Positions 1 through 10,112 are shown, counted from the stretch's first letter. The stretch: DNA of 61,922 nucleotides from Oscillospiraceae bacterium (GCA_015068445.1 SVKN01000004.1:1-61922); one strand, 5' to 3'. Translations and numbers: made by a program. Notes: a model not told the origin generated them from the letters alone.

Positions 1-622
1 CGACAACGAAAACGGCGACTCCAAGACCTACCCGATCCCCTCCAACGTGCCTCTGAAGGTGGCCGACGGCGACGTGATCGAGAAAGGCAAGGAGCTGACC
101 GAGGGCCCGCTCAATCCCCATGACGTGCTGCGCACCCGCGACGTGGCCGCCGTTCACGACTATCTGATCCAGGAGGTCCAGAGGGTCTACCGTCAGCAGG
201 GCGTCGATATCAACGACCGCCATATCGAGGTCATCGTTCGCCAGATGATGAAGAAGGTCCGCGTGGAGACTGCCGGCGACACCGAGCTGCTGCCCGGCAC
301 CGTCCTCGACCTGCTGGAGTTCGAGGCCGCCAACGAAGAGCTGGCCGCCAAGAGCCAGGCCACGGGCCTCGAGATGGAGCCCGCCACCTGCTCGCCGATG
401 CTCATGGGCATCACCAAGGCGTCTCTGGCCACCGACAGCTTCCTGTCCGCCGCCTCCTTCCAGGAGACCACCCGCGTGCTGACCGAGGCCGCCATCAAGG
501 GCAAGGTCGACCCGCTTCACGGCCTGAAGGAGAACGTCATCATCGGCAAGCTGATCCCCGCCGGCAGCGGCGTCAACATGTACAGCGAATCCTCCTACGA
601 GGAAGTCGTCGATCTCGACTGA
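1..622 (+). CDS. rpoC: RNA polymerase beta' subunit, C-terminal part (partial)
   Basis: The reading frame is open from base 2 with no start in the window, so this is the last 206 residues of a gene that began upstream. The visible part has the end of the beta' chain: the segment that precedes the C-terminal clamp helices, a '[18 protein letters not shown]' stretch, then '[22 protein letters not shown]' and '[16 protein letters not shown]', both strongly conserved in RpoC of all bacteria. It works in the core RNA polymerase. It ends in TGA and is followed at once by a long hairpin, so transcription of rpoBC is at least partly separated from the str operon downstream. Identity is certain; the N-terminal portion cannot be judged. 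Confidence 0.98.
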   Translation, partial: DNENGDSKTYPIPSNVPLKVADGDVIEKGKELTEGPLNPHDVLRTRDVAAVHDYLIQEVQRVYRQQGVDINDRHIEVIVRQMMKKVRVETAGDTELLPGTVLDLLEFEAANEELAAKSQATGLEMEPATCSPMLMGITKASLATDSFLSAASFQETTRVLTEAAIKGKVDPLHGLKENVIIGKLIPAGSGVNMYSESSYEEVVDLD

Positions 623-638
623 AAATAACCCGAAAACG

Positions 639-673
639 ATCCCCAAATGGCCTCTTGGAGGCCATTTGGGGAT
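639..673 (+). terminator. 16-bp perfect hairpin after rpoC
   Basis: Bases 639-654 pair perfectly with 658-673 around a 3-base loop. What follows is T-rich but has no pure U-run, so it may act as a partial terminator or an RNA-processing/stability hairpin. Its last base overlaps the -35 box of the next promoter. Confidence 0.6.
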
Positions 674-701
674 TGACTTGTTATTATTTTTATTGTATAA
701 T
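673..701 (+). promoter_or_regulatory. Sigma-A promoter for the L7Ae/rpsL/rpsG/fusA operon
   Basis: TTGACT (673-678), a 17-base spacer and TATAAT (96-101 of the 600s, i.e. 696-701). The start of transcription would fall near 708, about 22 bases before the first gene. This gives the str operon its own promoter independent of rpoBC. Confidence 0.8.
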
Positions 702-729
702 GTCTAACTGCAGGCATATAGGAGGAACT

Positions 730-975
730 ATGCTTTCTGAGCTTGCAAGGGGCAAAAAAGTCACCGGTCTGAAGCAGACCAAACGCGCTGTGGCAGAGGG
801 CCGGGCCGCTGTGGTCTACATCGCGGACGACGCCGAGGAGCGCCTGCGCCGCGACCTCACCGCGCTGTGCAGCGCCCACGACGTTCCTGTCGCCGCGGTC
901 AGCACCATGCTCACCCTGGGCCGCGCCTGCGGCATCCAGATCGGCGCCTCCTCAGCCGCCCTGCTGAGGGAATAA
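730..975 (+). CDS. L7Ae-family ribosomal/K-turn-binding protein
   Basis: 81 residues. The ATG at 730 is chosen because AGGAGG lies at 719-724; longer in-frame extensions have no ribosome site. The sequence has the L7Ae/YbxF pattern: a helix with 'GLKQTKRAVAEGRA', a strand 'AVVYIADDAEE', then 'CSAHDVPV' and a C-terminal 'LGRACGIQIGASSAALL'. Family members bind kink-turn RNA, and in Gram-positive bacteria the gene usually sits between rpoC and rpsL, exactly as here. It probably acts on ribosomal or riboswitch kink-turns. Co-transcribed with rpsL (70-base gap). Confidence 0.9.
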   Translation: MLSELARGKKVTGLKQTKRAVAEGRAAVVYIADDAEERLRRDLTALCSAHDVPVAAVSTMLTLGRACGIQIGASSAALLRE

Positions 976-1044
976 CAAAGGCTTTACCGGGCATCGCCCG
1001 ATATCATAAAGCAAAAAATAAACTTAGAAGAAGGAGGAAAACCA

Positions 1045-1467
1045 ATGCCGACATTCAACCAGCTTGTCAGAAAGGGCAGAGAGACGTCCATCTACAAGTC
1101 GACCGCACCTGCTCTGCAGAAGGGCTACAACACCAAGAAAAAGGCCCAGATCGATCTGTCTTCTCCCCAGAAGAGAGGTGTCTGCACCACAGTCAAGACC
1201 ATGACGCCCAAAAAGCCCAACTCCGCGCTGAGAAAGGTCGCCCGTGTTAAGCTGACCAACGGTATGGAAGTCTGGGGCTATATCCCCGGCGTAGGCCACA
1301 ACCTGCAGGAGCACTCCGTGGTTATGGTCAGAGGCGGCCGTGTCAAGGATCTCCCCGGCGTCCGCTATCACATCATCCGCGGCACTCTGGATACCCAGGG
1401 CGTGAGCGGCCGTATGCAGGCCCGTTCCAAGTACGGCGCCAAGAGGCCCAAGGCCGGCAAGAAATAA
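1045..1467 (+). CDS. rpsL: 30S ribosomal protein S12
   Basis: 140 residues, the usual length. S12 lies in the decoding centre of the small subunit. '[15 protein letters not shown]' and '[10 protein letters not shown]' are present, as is '[14 protein letters not shown]'. The lysines where streptomycin-resistance changes normally occur (in PKKPNS and VKDLPG) are the sensitive-type residues. An AAGGAGGA site precedes the ATG. A 164-base gap to rpsG contains an imperfect AT-rich palindrome (about 1539-1558) but no convincing promoter. Confidence 0.98.
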   Translation: MPTFNQLVRKGRETSIYKSTAPALQKGYNTKKKAQIDLSSPQKRGVCTTVKTMTPKKPNSALRKVARVKLTNGMEVWGYIPGVGHNLQEHSVVMVRGGRVKDLPGVRYHIIRGTLDTQGVSGRMQARSKYGAKRPKAGKK

Positions 1468-1631
1468 GCCGATAGCCACAATCGCATTACCCCACTGAAT
1501 AAGGAAAAAAAGTCGCAAAGCAGACGCTTGACCGACGTTTATATATATGTGTAAACGGGTCATGGCGCTGACAAAAGCATGAGTTACTTTTGAGTACCTA
1601 TGAAATCATTTCTATGAAGGAGGGAAGCAAA

Positions 1632-2102
1632 GTGCCCAGAAGAGGAAATGTACCCGTCAGGGATGTTCTTCCGGATCCGCTTTACAACTCGAAGCTTGTG
1701 ACAAAGCTCATCAACAACATCATGCTCGACGGCAAGAAGGGCGTTGCCCAGAAGATCGTCTATGATGCATTTGAAATCGTTAAGGAAAAGACCCAGAAGG
1801 ATCCTGCCGAAGTCTTCCAGCAGGCCATGGAGGCTGTTATGCCCGCTCTGGAGATCAAGGCCCGCCGTGTCGGCGGCGCCACCTACCAGGTGCCTATGGA
1901 AGTCCGTCCCGAGAGACGTCAGACTCTCGGTCTGCGCTGGATCACCACCTTTGCCCGCAACAGGAACGAGCGCACCATGAAGGAGCGCCTCGCCGGCGAG
2001 ATCCTCGATGCCATCAACGGCACCGGCGGCGCCGTCAAGAGGCGTGAAGATACCCACAGAATGGCTGAGGCCAACAAGGCTTTCGCCCACTTCCGTTGGT
2101 AG
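1632..2102 (+). CDS. rpsG: 30S ribosomal protein S7
   Basis: 156 residues, matching the family exactly when the GTG at 1632 is used ([16 protein letters not shown]). AAGGAGG at 1617-1623 serves this start; a longer upstream frame exists but lacks homology to S7. S7 nucleates assembly of the 30S head and contacts the E-site tRNA. '[19 protein letters not shown]' and the ending '[10 protein letters not shown]' are family signatures. Same operon as rpsL and fusA (30-base gap downstream). Confidence 0.97.
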   Translation: MPRRGNVPVRDVLPDPLYNSKLVTKLINNIMLDGKKGVAQKIVYDAFEIVKEKTQKDPAEVFQQAMEAVMPALEIKARRVGGATYQVPMEVRPERRQTLGLRWITTFARNRNERTMKERLAGEILDAINGTGGAVKRREDTHRMAEANKAFAHFRW

Positions 2103-2132
2103 TCCGCGGTTCATCGTTGAGAGGAGAATGAG

Positions 2133-4202
2133 ATGCCAAGGCAATATCCTTTGGAATTGACAAGAAACATTGGTATCATGGCTCACATAGACGCCGGTAA
2201 AACAACGACGACGGAACGTATCCTGTTTTACACCGGAGTAAACCACAAGATCGGTGAGACTCACGACGGCACCGCCACCATGGACTTCATGGAGCAGGAG
2301 CAGGAGCGCGGCATCACCATCACCTCTGCCGCCACCACGTGCGTGTGGAGGGGGAACAGGATCAACATCATCGATACGCCGGGTCACGTCGACTTCACAG
2401 TCGAGGTTGAGCGTTCGCTCCGGGTACTCGACGGTTCTGTAACGGTTCTGTGCGCCAAGGGCGGCGTCGAGCCCCAGTCTGAGACCGTCTGGCATCAGGC
2501 TGACAAGTACGGTGTTCCCAGAATGGCCTACGTCAACAAGATGGACATTATGGGCGCCGACTTCTACAGGGTCATCGACATGATGAAGGACAGGCTGAAG
2601 TGCAACGCCGTCCCCATCCAGCTGCCCATCGGGTCCGAGGATACCTTCAAGGGTATCGTGGACCTGGTCGAAATGAAGGCTTATGTTTACTATGATAACC
2701 AGGGCAAGGACATCAGAGTAGAAGAGATCCCCGAGGACCTCAGGGAGAAGGCGGAGGATTACCGCACCAACCTGCTGGAGGCCATTTCGGAGTTCGACGA
2801 CGAGCTGATGATGAAGTACCTCGAGGGCGAAGAGATCCCCGAGGAGGACATCAAGAAGGCCATCCGCGCCGCCACCCTGGCGGTCAAGGTCGTGCCCGTC
2901 ACCTGCGGCACGTCTTACCGCAACAAGGGCGTACAGAAGCTGCTGGACGCCATCGTCGACTATATGCCCTCGCCCCTCGACAAGAAGGCCATCGAAGGTA
3001 TCGATCCCGATACCGGCGACGAGACTGCCCGTCATCCTTCGGACGACGAGCCCTTCTCGGCTCTGGCCTTCAAGATCATGACCGATCCCTATGTCGGCAA
3101 GCTCTGCTTCTTCAGAGTCTATTCCGGCAAGCTGGCCACCGGTTCCGCCGTGCTCAACTCGTCCAAGGGCAAGCGTGAGCGCATCGGCCGCATCCTTCTG
3201 ATGCACGCCAACCACCGCGAGGACCTGGATATGGCCTATTCGGGCGATATCGCCGCCGCCGTCGGCCTCAAGGAGACCACCACGGGCGACACGCTGTGCG
3301 ACGAGAAGGCCCCCATCATCCTGGAATCCATGGAATTCCCCGACCCCGTTATCCGCGTCGCCATCGAGCCCAAGACCAAGGCCGGTCAGGAAAAGATGGG
3401 CCTCGCCCTCGCCAAGCTGGCGGAGGAGGACCCCACCTTCAAGACCTACACCGACGAGGAGACCGGACAAACCATCATCGCCGGCATGGGCGAGCTTCAT
3501 CTGGAGATCATCGTCGACCGCCTGCTGCGTGAGTTCAAGGTCGAGGCCAACGTCGGCAACCCGCAGGTGGCCTACAAGGAGACCATCCGCAAGTCCGCCG
3601 ACGTCGATATGAAGTACGCCCGCCAGTCCGGCGGTAAGGGCCAGTACGGCCACGTCAAGATCATTGTGGAACCCAACGAGTCCGGCAAGGGCTATGAGTT
3701 CATCAACAAGGTCGTGGGCGGTGCCGTGCCGAAGGAATATATCCCCGCCGTTGACGCCGGTATCCAGGGCGCCATGCAGGCCGGCGTTCTGGCAGGTTAT
3801 CCTGTCGTGGACGTCAAGGTCACGCTGTACGACGGCTCCTATCACGAGGTCGACTCCTCCGAGATGGCCTTCAAGATCGCCGGCTCCATGGCCTTCAAGG
3901 AGGCCATGCGCAAGGCTGATCCCGTGCTGATGGAGCCCATCATGAAGGTCTCCGTCATCGTCCCCGAAGAGTATATGGGCGACGTCATCGGCGATCTGAG
4001 CTCTCGTCGCGGTCAGATCCAGGGCATGGAAGCCCGCGGCGGCGCGCAGCAGATCAACGCCTTCGTGCCTCTGTCCGAGATGTTCGGCTACGCCACCGAC
4101 ATGCGTTCGCGCACCCAGGGCCGCGGCCAGTACACCATGGAACCCAGCCACTACACCGAGGTGCCCAAGAGCATCCAGGAAAAACTCACCGAAAAGCGCT
4201 AA
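2133..4202 (+). CDS. fusA: Elongation factor G
   Basis: 689 residues, normal for EF-G. It is the GTPase that moves tRNA and mRNA through the ribosome. The P-loop is 'AHIDAGKTT' (about residues 17-25), the switch II is 'DTPGHVDFT' and the base-specificity motif is 'NKMD'. Domain IV is present ('[11 protein letters not shown]'), as is the C-terminal '[18 protein letters not shown]'. Start ATG has GAGGAG just upstream. It lies in the str operon after rpsG; a 116-base gap with a hairpin separates it from tuf. Confidence 0.98.
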   Translation: MPRQYPLELTRNIGIMAHIDAGKTTTTERILFYTGVNHKIGETHDGTATMDFMEQEQERGITITSAATTCVWRGNRINIIDTPGHVDFTVEVERSLRVLDGSVTVLCAKGGVEPQSETVWHQADKYGVPRMAYVNKMDIMGADFYRVIDMMKDRLKCNAVPIQLPIGSEDTFKGIVDLVEMKAYVYYDNQGKDIRVEEIPEDLREKAEDYRTNLLEAISEFDDELMMKYLEGEEIPEEDIKKAIRAATLAVKVVPVTCGTSYRNKGVQKLLDAIVDYMPSPLDKKAIEGIDPDTGDETARHPSDDEPFSALAFKIMTDPYVGKLCFFRVYSGKLATGSAVLNSSKGKRERIGRILLMHANHREDLDMAYSGDIAAAVGLKETTTGDTLCDEKAPIILESMEFPDPVIRVAIEPKTKAGQEKMGLALAKLAEEDPTFKTYTDEETGQTIIAGMGELHLEIIVDRLLREFKVEANVGNPQVAYKETIRKSADVDMKYARQSGGKGQYGHVKIIVEPNESGKGYEFINKVVGGAVPKEYIPAVDAGIQGAMQAGVLAGYPVVDVKVTLYDGSYHEVDSSEMAFKIAGSMAFKEAMRKADPVLMEPIMKVSVIVPEEYMGDVIGDLSSRRGQIQGMEARGGAQQINAFVPLSEMFGYATDMRSRTQGRGQYTMEPSHYTEVPKSIQEKLTEKR

Positions 4203-4227
4203 AACAGCGCATTTCGGCAAAAGAAAT

Positions 4228-4249
4228 GATTGCTTTTTCGGAAGCAATC
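4228..4249 (+). other. 8-bp hairpin between fusA and tuf
   Basis: GATTGCTT (4228-4235) pairs with AAGCAATC (4242-4249). It is followed by an AT-rich stretch rather than a U-run. It could tune readthrough from fusA to tuf or protect the tuf mRNA end; no function can be fixed from sequence. Confidence 0.4.
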
Positions 4250-4318
4250 GTATAAAATAAGAGATAGCTGATATTAAAGAAAAACTATTTGGTATTGGTA
4301 TCATAAGGAGGAAGAACA

Positions 4319-5521
4319 ATGGCTAAGGCTAAATTTGAAAGAACCAAACCCCATGTCAACATCGGCACCATTGGCCACGTTGACCACGGCAAGACCACCC
4401 TTACGGCCGCTATCACCAAGGTCCTCGCCTTCTCCGGCAAGGCCAAGTATGAAGCCTATGACATGATCGATAAGGCTCCCGAAGAGAGAGAGCGCGGCAT
4501 CACCATCAACACCGCTCACGTTGAGTATGAGACCGAGAAGCGTCACTATGCCCACGTTGACTGCCCGGGCCATGCTGACTATATCAAGAACATGATCACC
4601 GGTGCTGCCCAGATGGACGGCGCTATCCTGGTCATCGCTGCCTCCGACGGCCCCATGGCTCAGACTCGTGAGCACATCCTGCTGGCCCGTCAGGTCGGCG
4701 TTCCCGCCATCGTTGTCTTCCTGAACAAGTGCGATCAGGTCGACGATGAGGAGCTGCTGGAGCTGGTCGAGATGGAAGTTCGTGAGCTGCTGAACACCTA
4801 CGAGTTCCCCGGCGACGAAATCCCCATCATCCGCGGTTCCGCTCTGAAGGCTCTGGAGTGCACCTCCACCGATCCTTCCGATCCTGCTTACGCCTGCATC
4901 TTCGAGCTGATGGATGCTGTCGACAATTATATCCCCACCCCTGCCCGTAACGACGAGCTGCCCTTCCTGATGCCCGTCGAGGACGTCTTCACCATCACCG
5001 GCCGCGGCACCGTCGCTACCGGCCGTGTTGAGAGAGGCCGTCTGAACATGAACAACGAAGTCGAGATCGTCGGCCTGACGGATGCTCCCAGAAAGACCGT
5101 CGTCACCGGCATCGAGATGTTCCGCAAGCTGCTCGACTTCGCCGAGTCTGGCGACAACATCGGCTGCCTGCTCCGCGGCATCAACAAGACCGACGTCGAG
5201 AGAGGCCAGGTCCTGGCTAAGCCCGGCTCCATTCATCCCCACACCAAGTTCGTCGGCCAGGTTTACGTTCTGACCAAGGATGAAGGCGGCCGTCATACCC
5301 CCTTCTTCAACAACTATCGTCCTCAGTTCTACTTCCGCACCACCGACGTTACCGGCGTCATCACCCTGCCCGAGGGCGTTGAGATGTGCATGCCCGGCGA
5401 CAACGTCGATATGCATGTTGAGCTGATCACCCCCATCGCCATCGAGAACGGCCTTCGCTTCGCTATCCGCGAGGGCGGCCGCACCGTTGGCTCCGGCGTC
5501 GTCATCGAGATCGACGAGTAA
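4319..5521 (+). CDS. tuf: Elongation factor Tu
   Basis: 400 residues, normal length. It is the GTPase that delivers aminoacyl-tRNA to the ribosome. 'GHVDHGKTT' is the P-loop, 'DCPGHADY' switch II, 'NKCD' the guanine-binding motif. Domains II and III are complete ('[13 protein letters not shown]', '[20 protein letters not shown]'). An AAGGAGG precedes the ATG. The gene ends the str operon and is closed by a strong terminator, as usual. Codon use is strongly biased, as expected for a highly expressed gene. Confidence 0.98.
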   Translation: MAKAKFERTKPHVNIGTIGHVDHGKTTLTAAITKVLAFSGKAKYEAYDMIDKAPEERERGITINTAHVEYETEKRHYAHVDCPGHADYIKNMITGAAQMDGAILVIAASDGPMAQTREHILLARQVGVPAIVVFLNKCDQVDDEELLELVEMEVRELLNTYEFPGDEIPIIRGSALKALECTSTDPSDPAYACIFELMDAVDNYIPTPARNDELPFLMPVEDVFTITGRGTVATGRVERGRLNMNNEVEIVGLTDAPRKTVVTGIEMFRKLLDFAESGDNIGCLLRGINKTDVERGQVLAKPGSIHPHTKFVGQVYVLTKDEGGRHTPFFNNYRPQFYFRTTDVTGVITLPEGVEMCMPGDNVDMHVELITPIAIENGLRFAIREGGRTVGSGVVIEIDE

Positions 5522-5538
5522 TTAACAGCCTTATAAAA

Positions 5539-5567
5539 GCCCGGACCCTTGCGGTCCGGGCTTTTTT
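5539..5567 (+). terminator. Rho-independent terminator of the str operon
   Basis: GCCCGGACC (5539-5547) pairs with GGTCCGGGC (5553-5561), followed by six T. Confidence 0.95.
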
Positions 5568-5608
5568 CGTTTATACTGAGGGTAACAAATCAACACGGAG
5601 GTTTCGCT

Positions 5609-6769
5609 ATGCTTGCTCTTACCAATTGCAAAGCCGTCACGATCAGCGACGGCATTCTGGACAACGCCACGATCCTCGTGGAGGACGGCGTGATCAAGGC
5701 CGTGGAGGTGGGCGCCGAAATCCCCGCCGATGCGGAGATTATCGACCTGCAGGGCAAATGGGTCACGCCCGGCTTCATCGACGCCCACACCCATTTCTCC
5801 GCCATGGGCGAGCCCCGCGCCCGCGGCGCCGGCGATGACGGCAACGAGTCCACGAACCCCGTCACGGCTCACGTCCGCATCGTCGACGCGCTGGATCCCT
5901 TCGGCATCGCCATCCCGCAGGTCCGCGCCGCCGGCTTCACCACCTGCTATACCATGCCCGGCTCGGCCAATGTCATCGGCGGCACCGGCATCGCCTTCAA
6001 GCTCAAGGCCGGGAAGTGCATCGAGGACATCATCATTCCCGGCACCGAAATGATGAAGATGGCCCTGGGCGAGAACCCCAAGGGCGCTTACGGCTCCAAG
6101 GGCGTCATGCCCAAGACGAGGATGGGCACGGGCGCCGTCCTGCGCGAGACGCTGTTCAACGCGCGGGAATACGCCAGACAGAAGGAAGAGGCCGAGAAGG
6201 AGAACAAGCCCTTCAAGCGTGACTTCAAGCTGGAGCCTCTGGTGCCTGTCGTCAAGGGCGAGATGCGATGCCGAATCCACTGCCACCGCGCCGACGACAT
6301 CATGACCGCCGTCCGCATTTCCGAGGAGTTCGGTCTCGACTTCGTCGTGGAGCACGTCACCGAGGGCTTCAAGATCGCCGATATCCTGGCGGAGAAGAAG
6401 GTCAGATGCGTGGTCGGCCCCATGCGCATGGTCCCCGCCAAGATGGAGATCTGGAACTGCACTATGGAGAACCCCGCGCTGATGGAGAAGGCCGGATGCG
6501 ACATCGCCCTGACGGCCGACGCCGAGTCCGCCACCCGCTGGCTGCCCGAGGAGGTGGGCGTCGCCATGGCCTACGGCCTCAGCGAGGAGACCGCCTTCAA
6601 GGCACTGACCATCAACCCCGCCCGGTTCCTGGGCCTCGACCACCGCATGGGCACGCTGGAGGCCGGAAAGGACGCCGACCTCGCCGTCTTCGACGGCCAC
6701 CCCTTCAGCAACTTCACCCGCTGCAGAGCCACGATGATCGACGGCAAGTTCGAGTTCTGCGAGCTGTAA
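5609..6769 (+). CDS. Amidohydrolase family protein
   Basis: 386 residues from the ATG at 5609, which has CGGAGG upstream; a longer frame includes the tuf terminator and is not credible. A cytosolic metal-dependent hydrolase of the dihydroorotase/imidazolonepropionase-like superfamily. The N-terminal small beta domain ends at 'FIDAHTHFS' (the HxH metal pair, near residue 62), further metal ligands are likely in 'CRIHCHR' and 'EHVTEGF', and a catalytic Asp in 'LTADAES'. The end 'LGTLEAGKDADLAVFDGHP' type sequence is typical. The substrate is not evident. It stands alone between two terminators. Confidence 0.88.
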   Translation: MLALTNCKAVTISDGILDNATILVEDGVIKAVEVGAEIPADAEIIDLQGKWVTPGFIDAHTHFSAMGEPRARGAGDDGNESTNPVTAHVRIVDALDPFGIAIPQVRAAGFTTCYTMPGSANVIGGTGIAFKLKAGKCIEDIIIPGTEMMKMALGENPKGAYGSKGVMPKTRMGTGAVLRETLFNAREYARQKEEAEKENKPFKRDFKLEPLVPVVKGEMRCRIHCHRADDIMTAVRISEEFGLDFVVEHVTEGFKIADILAEKKVRCVVGPMRMVPAKMEIWNCTMENPALMEKAGCDIALTADAESATRWLPEEVGVAMAYGLSEETAFKALTINPARFLGLDHRMGTLEAGKDADLAVFDGHPFSNFTRCRATMIDGKFEFCEL

Positions 6770-6783
6770 ACAACGATCAAAAA

Positions 6784-6810
6784 AGCGGAGGCTTTTGCCT
6801 CCGCTTTTTT
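6784..6810. terminator. Bidirectional terminator
   Basis: AGCGGAGGC (6784-6792) pairs with GCCTCCGCT (6797-6805); T-run on the plus strand and A-run before the stem serve the convergent genes on both sides. Confidence 0.93.
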
Positions 6811-7482
6811 CTACCAAACGAACGGGATCAGACGGTACCTGACGCGCTTCTTGTAGTCGATATAGCCTGCCAGACCGCGCTCCAGCACCTCCTCCTCGTT
6901 GCGGATGCGCCTGATCAGCAGCAGGGGATAGACGCAGAAGACCAGCAGGCAGGGGAGAGACCGCAGGATCAGCGGCATGGACAGGAACAGGATCACCGTG
7001 GCGCTGTACATCGGGTGCCGCACGATCCCGTACAGCCCCGTGTCCACCACCTTCTGCCCCTCCTGCACCTCCACGGTGCGGGACAGGTATTCGTTCTCCC
7101 GCAGCACCTCGCCGAACATGGCGTAGGCCAGCAGGAACGTCACGGTCCCCAGCATCGACGCCCATGCGGGCATCATATGCCAGTGAAAGCGGACCCCCAG
7201 CCCCGCCAACACAAAGCCCGCGATGAACATCACGCCGCTACCGAGGATCACGCCCTTCTGCTCCGTCTGCTCCTCTTTGGCGTTGAGCCTTCGACGCAGC
7301 AGCTCCGGCGCAAAGCGCATCATGACGCACCCCGCCAGCACCATGGGTACGAACAGGACGATCATCAGCCGCCGTCCCTCCGGCCACTGCAGCGTCCCCG
7401 CAGGGAGAAACAGCAGCGCGGCCATCAGCAGGATACCGGCAGCAAGCTTGACCACGGCCTGACGCAGCAGCTCCTTCGTCAT
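6811..7482 (-). CDS. Isoprenylcysteine carboxyl methyltransferase / phospholipid methyltransferase-like membrane protein
   Basis: 223 residues with about five to six membrane segments. The C-terminal half has the ICMT/PEMT signature: 'GLYGIVRHPMYSA' (SAM-binding RHPxY) and a late 'RNEEEVLERGLAGYIDYKKRVRYRLIP', where the paired glutamates and 'Y..YK..V.YRLIP' are characteristic. Such enzymes methylate small molecules or lipids at the membrane using S-adenosylmethionine; bacterial substrates are mostly unknown. It starts 3 bases after the acetamidase gene and is probably co-transcribed with it. Confidence 0.85.
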   Translation of the reverse strand: MTKELLRQAVVKLAAGILLMAALLFLPAGTLQWPEGRRLMIVLFVPMVLAGCVMMRFAPELLRRRLNAKEEQTEQKGVILGSGVMFIAGFVLAGLGVRFHWHMMPAWASMLGTVTFLLAYAMFGEVLRENEYLSRTVEVQEGQKVVDTGLYGIVRHPMYSATVILFLSMPLILRSLPCLLVFCVYPLLLIRRIRNEEEVLERGLAGYIDYKKRVRYRLIPFVW

Positions 7483-7485
7483 AGC

Positions 7486-8376
7486 TTATTCCTCAAAATC
7501 GATGGGGATCAGCCCCTTGGGGAACTCCATGATACAGCCCTTTTTGGGGTTGACCACCTGGCTGATGCGCAGGTTGCCCTGCAGCGACAGCAGCATGCCG
7601 GCCTTCGCGGCGTCCAGATGACCGTGCTCCATGAGGAACCGGTGCATCTTTCGCGCCGCCTGCACCGAACAGACGTCCAGCGACGCGTCCGCTGCCGTGG
7701 TCATATAATGGGTGGGGGAGACGAGGAACGGCGTGGGCACGCTGCGGCCTTTCAGCACCGTCAGACGCACGGTCACGCGCCCCGGCGCCTCCAGCGCACA
7801 GATGACGGTCTCGCCGTCGCCCTGAACGCCGTGGAGGTCGCCCATGCTCAGCAGCGCCCCGGGGACGTTGACGGGCAGATAGAGCGTGTTTCCGGCGTTC
7901 ATGTTTCGGATATCCAGATTGCCGCCATGCTCGCCCGGGGTCTGGGTGGACTCCGGCTCGCCCGCAGGCGCCGTGCCGATGACGCCGATCATGGGCTTCA
8001 AGGGGATCAGCACGCCGTCGATGTCGCCGCAGCCGTCGTGGATGGAGAAGGTGCGGCAGACGGGAGCGTCGATCTCGTAAACGCCCACGCCGGGCCGCGC
8101 CGACATGCATCCGTGGTCCGCCAGATCGATGGACAGGATCTCTACCTTCAAAACGTCCCCCGGTTCCGCGCCTTCGACGTACAGCGGTCCCGACGCCGGG
8201 TTGTTGTTCTTCATGTTGATCTTTTTGAAGTCAAAATAGTCGTGAGCGATCTCGCCGTCGTAGCAGTCCCGGCAGACGAACGTCGCCAAATCGCCGCTGC
8301 ACGCCCGGGCCACAGGCGCAGCGTCCTTGTCGAAAAACACGTGGAACACAGAATCGTCCACAAGCACATGTCCCAT
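7486..8376 (-). CDS. Acetamidase/formamidase family protein
   Basis: 296 residues. The family hydrolyses short amides (formamide or acetamide) to ammonia and an acid in the cytosol. Diagnostic stretches are 'GPLYVEGAEPGDVLKVEIL' near residue 60, 'DIRNMNAGNTLYLPVNVPGA', 'LLSMGDLHGVQGDGE' and 'PTHYMTTAAD'. First gene of a two-gene leftward operon driven by the promoter at 8407-8435. ATG is preceded by AAGGAGG. Confidence 0.92.
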   Translation of the reverse strand: MGHVLVDDSVFHVFFDKDAAPVARACSGDLATFVCRDCYDGEIAHDYFDFKKINMKNNNPASGPLYVEGAEPGDVLKVEILSIDLADHGCMSARPGVGVYEIDAPVCRTFSIHDGCGDIDGVLIPLKPMIGVIGTAPAGEPESTQTPGEHGGNLDIRNMNAGNTLYLPVNVPGALLSMGDLHGVQGDGETVICALEAPGRVTVRLTVLKGRSVPTPFLVSPTHYMTTAADASLDVCSVQAARKMHRFLMEHGHLDAAKAGMLLSLQGNLRISQVVNPKKGCIMEFPKGLIPIDFEE

Positions 8377-8406
8377 AGCAAAACCTCCTTGGAAGTTGTT
8401 GACTGT

Positions 8407-8435
8407 ATTGTATCACGGGTGAGCGCACAAGTCAA
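8407..8435 (-). promoter_or_regulatory. Promoter for the acetamidase operon
   Basis: On the minus strand TTGACT (8435-8430), 17 bases, TACAAT (8412-8407). Confidence 0.7.
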
Positions 8436-8467
8436 AAGTCAGGCGCACGGAACGCAGCCTTCCGTCC

Positions 8468-8496
8468 TTGCGCAGAGGACCATTCAGTGGTATAAT
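8468..8496 (+). promoter_or_regulatory. Promoter for the aldo/keto reductase gene
   Basis: TTGCGC (8468-8473), 17-base spacer, TATAAT (8491-8496). Divergent from the acetamidase promoter. Confidence 0.65.
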
Positions 8497-8532
8497 CAAT
8501 TGTAACAAGACCTGATAAGGAGGGCACCCCCT

Positions 8533-9558
8533 ATGAAAATGGTACGACTGGGCAAGACGGAGCTGATGGTCACGAAGACGGCCTTCGGCGCGCTGCCCAT
8601 CCAGCGCATTTCCAAGGCTGACGCCGTCAAGCTGGTCCGCCGGGCCTTTGACAACGGCATCAATTATTTCGACACCGCCAACGCCTACACCGACAGTGAG
8701 GAGAAGCTGGGAGAGGCCTTCGACGGCATCCGCGACAAGGTGGTCATCTCCACCAAGAGCGGCGGCAAGGACAAGGCAACGGTCGCCAAGCACATTGAGC
8801 TGTCCCTGCAGCGCCTGCACACCGACTATATCGACCTGTTCCAGTTCCATAATCCCGCGGAGCTGCCCGACATCAACGACCCCGACGGCCCCTACGCCGC
8901 CGCTCTGGAGGCCAAGGAGAAGGGCTACATCCGTCATATCGGCATCACCAACCACCGCTGGTGGGTGGCTCAGGAGGCCATAGACAGCGGCAACTTTGAG
9001 ACGCTGCAGTTTCCCTTCTGCTACCTGGCCACCGACGTGGAGCTGAAGCTCCTGCGCAACGCCGAGGCGGCCGACATGGGCTTCATCGCCATGAAGGGCC
9101 TGTCCGGCGGCCTGCTGAACAACGCTGCCGCCTGCTATGCCTTCATGCAGCAGCACCCCAACGTGGTGCCCATCTGGGGCATCCAGCACGAGTGGGAGCT
9201 TGACCAGTGGCTGGAGCTGACGAAGAATGACCAGCAAATGACCGACGAGCTCAAGGAAGTCATCGAGAAGGACCGCAAGGAGCTCGTGGGCAACTTCTGC
9301 CGCAGCTGCGGCTACTGCCTGCCTTGTCCCGCCGGCATCGACATCCCTCAGTCCGCCCGTATGGCCCAGCTGCTGCGCCGCTCGCCCTATAAGCCCTACA
9401 TGAGCGACGAGTGGTACGCCAAGATGCACAAGATCGAGGGCTGCCTGCACTGCAATTCCTGCTCCAGCCGCTGTCCCTACGGCCTCGACACGCCGAGCCT
9501 GCTGCAGCTGATGCTGAAGGACTACGACGAGTTCTACGCCATCCACAAGAATGACTGA
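8533..9558 (+). CDS. Aldo/keto reductase with C-terminal 4Fe-4S domain
   Basis: 341 residues. The N-terminal 240 residues are an aldo/keto reductase barrel, with the catalytic set visible as Asp and Tyr in 'FDTANAYTDSE', Lys in 'ISTKSG' and His in 'FQFHNP'. The last 80 residues carry two cysteine clusters, 'CRSCGYCLPCPAGIDIP' and 'CLHCNSCSSRCPYGLD', typical of the ferredoxin-like tail of anaerobe members. The enzyme is a cytosolic oxidoreductase of unknown substrate. AAGGAGG lies before the ATG. Followed by the C_GCAxxG_C_C gene after 9 bases. Confidence 0.92.
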   Translation: MKMVRLGKTELMVTKTAFGALPIQRISKADAVKLVRRAFDNGINYFDTANAYTDSEEKLGEAFDGIRDKVVISTKSGGKDKATVAKHIELSLQRLHTDYIDLFQFHNPAELPDINDPDGPYAAALEAKEKGYIRHIGITNHRWWVAQEAIDSGNFETLQFPFCYLATDVELKLLRNAEAADMGFIAMKGLSGGLLNNAAACYAFMQQHPNVVPIWGIQHEWELDQWLELTKNDQQMTDELKEVIEKDRKELVGNFCRSCGYCLPCPAGIDIPQSARMAQLLRRSPYKPYMSDEWYAKMHKIEGCLHCNSCSSRCPYGLDTPSLLQLMLKDYDEFYAIHKND

Positions 9559-9567
9559 GGTGTTTTG

Positions 9568-10110
9568 ATGGATAAGGTCGTAAAATACTGCAAGAAATAC
9601 CGCGACATGGGCTATACCTGCGCGGAATCGACGCTGATGGCCGCAAACGACGCCTGGGGCCTCGATCTGGACGCGAAGGAGTTCCGCATCCTCGGCGGCT
9701 TCGCGGGCGGCTACGGCCTCGGCGACACCTGCGGCGCCGTCAGCGGCGGCGTGGCCGCGCTGAGCTACAAGTATCTGGAGGTCAACGGCCATGAGAGTCC
9801 GCTGATGATGGCGAAGGTCCGGCTGTTCGTTTCCATGGTGGACGAGATGCTGGGCATGCGCAACTGCCGCGATCTGGGTCCCGTCTACCGCAATCTGGAG
9901 GAGAACTGCACGCCCACGGTCTGGGCCATCGCCGAGATCCTGGACGACGTGGAGTCCTTGGACATGAGCGACATTCCCGCCCATTCGGACTACGACCTGC
10001 GCTTCCCGCCTCCGGGCAAGCCCAACGGCCGTGAGATCGTCGATATGGACAAGCTTAAGGAGCGCTTCCGCGCGATCTACAAGGGCGAGTACAGAAAGAC
10101 AAAGGCATAA
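9568..10110 (+). CDS. C_GCAxxG_C_C family redox protein
   Basis: 180 residues; ATG at 9568 preferred over an in-frame TTG one codon earlier. The family is named after its cysteine pattern, seen here as 'YTCAEST', 'GDTCGAVSGG', 'RNCRDLG' and 'ENCT'. These proteins are thought to be redox-active or metal-binding and are common in anaerobes. Length and pattern agree with the family. It follows the aldo/keto reductase closely and may share its electron chemistry; this is inference from position. Confidence 0.85.
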   Translation: MDKVVKYCKKYRDMGYTCAESTLMAANDAWGLDLDAKEFRILGGFAGGYGLGDTCGAVSGGVAALSYKYLEVNGHESPLMMAKVRLFVSMVDEMLGMRNCRDLGPVYRNLEENCTPTVWAIAEILDDVESLDMSDIPAHSDYDLRFPPPGKPNGREIVDMDKLKERFRAIYKGEYRKTKA

Positions 10111-10112
10111 CG

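Noticed and set aside
1584..4319. A 911-codon open frame opposite rpsG and fusA, and a similar one opposite tuf (4301-5416)
   Set aside because: Shadow of highly biased codons in ribosomal and elongation-factor genes; no ribosome site or family signature.
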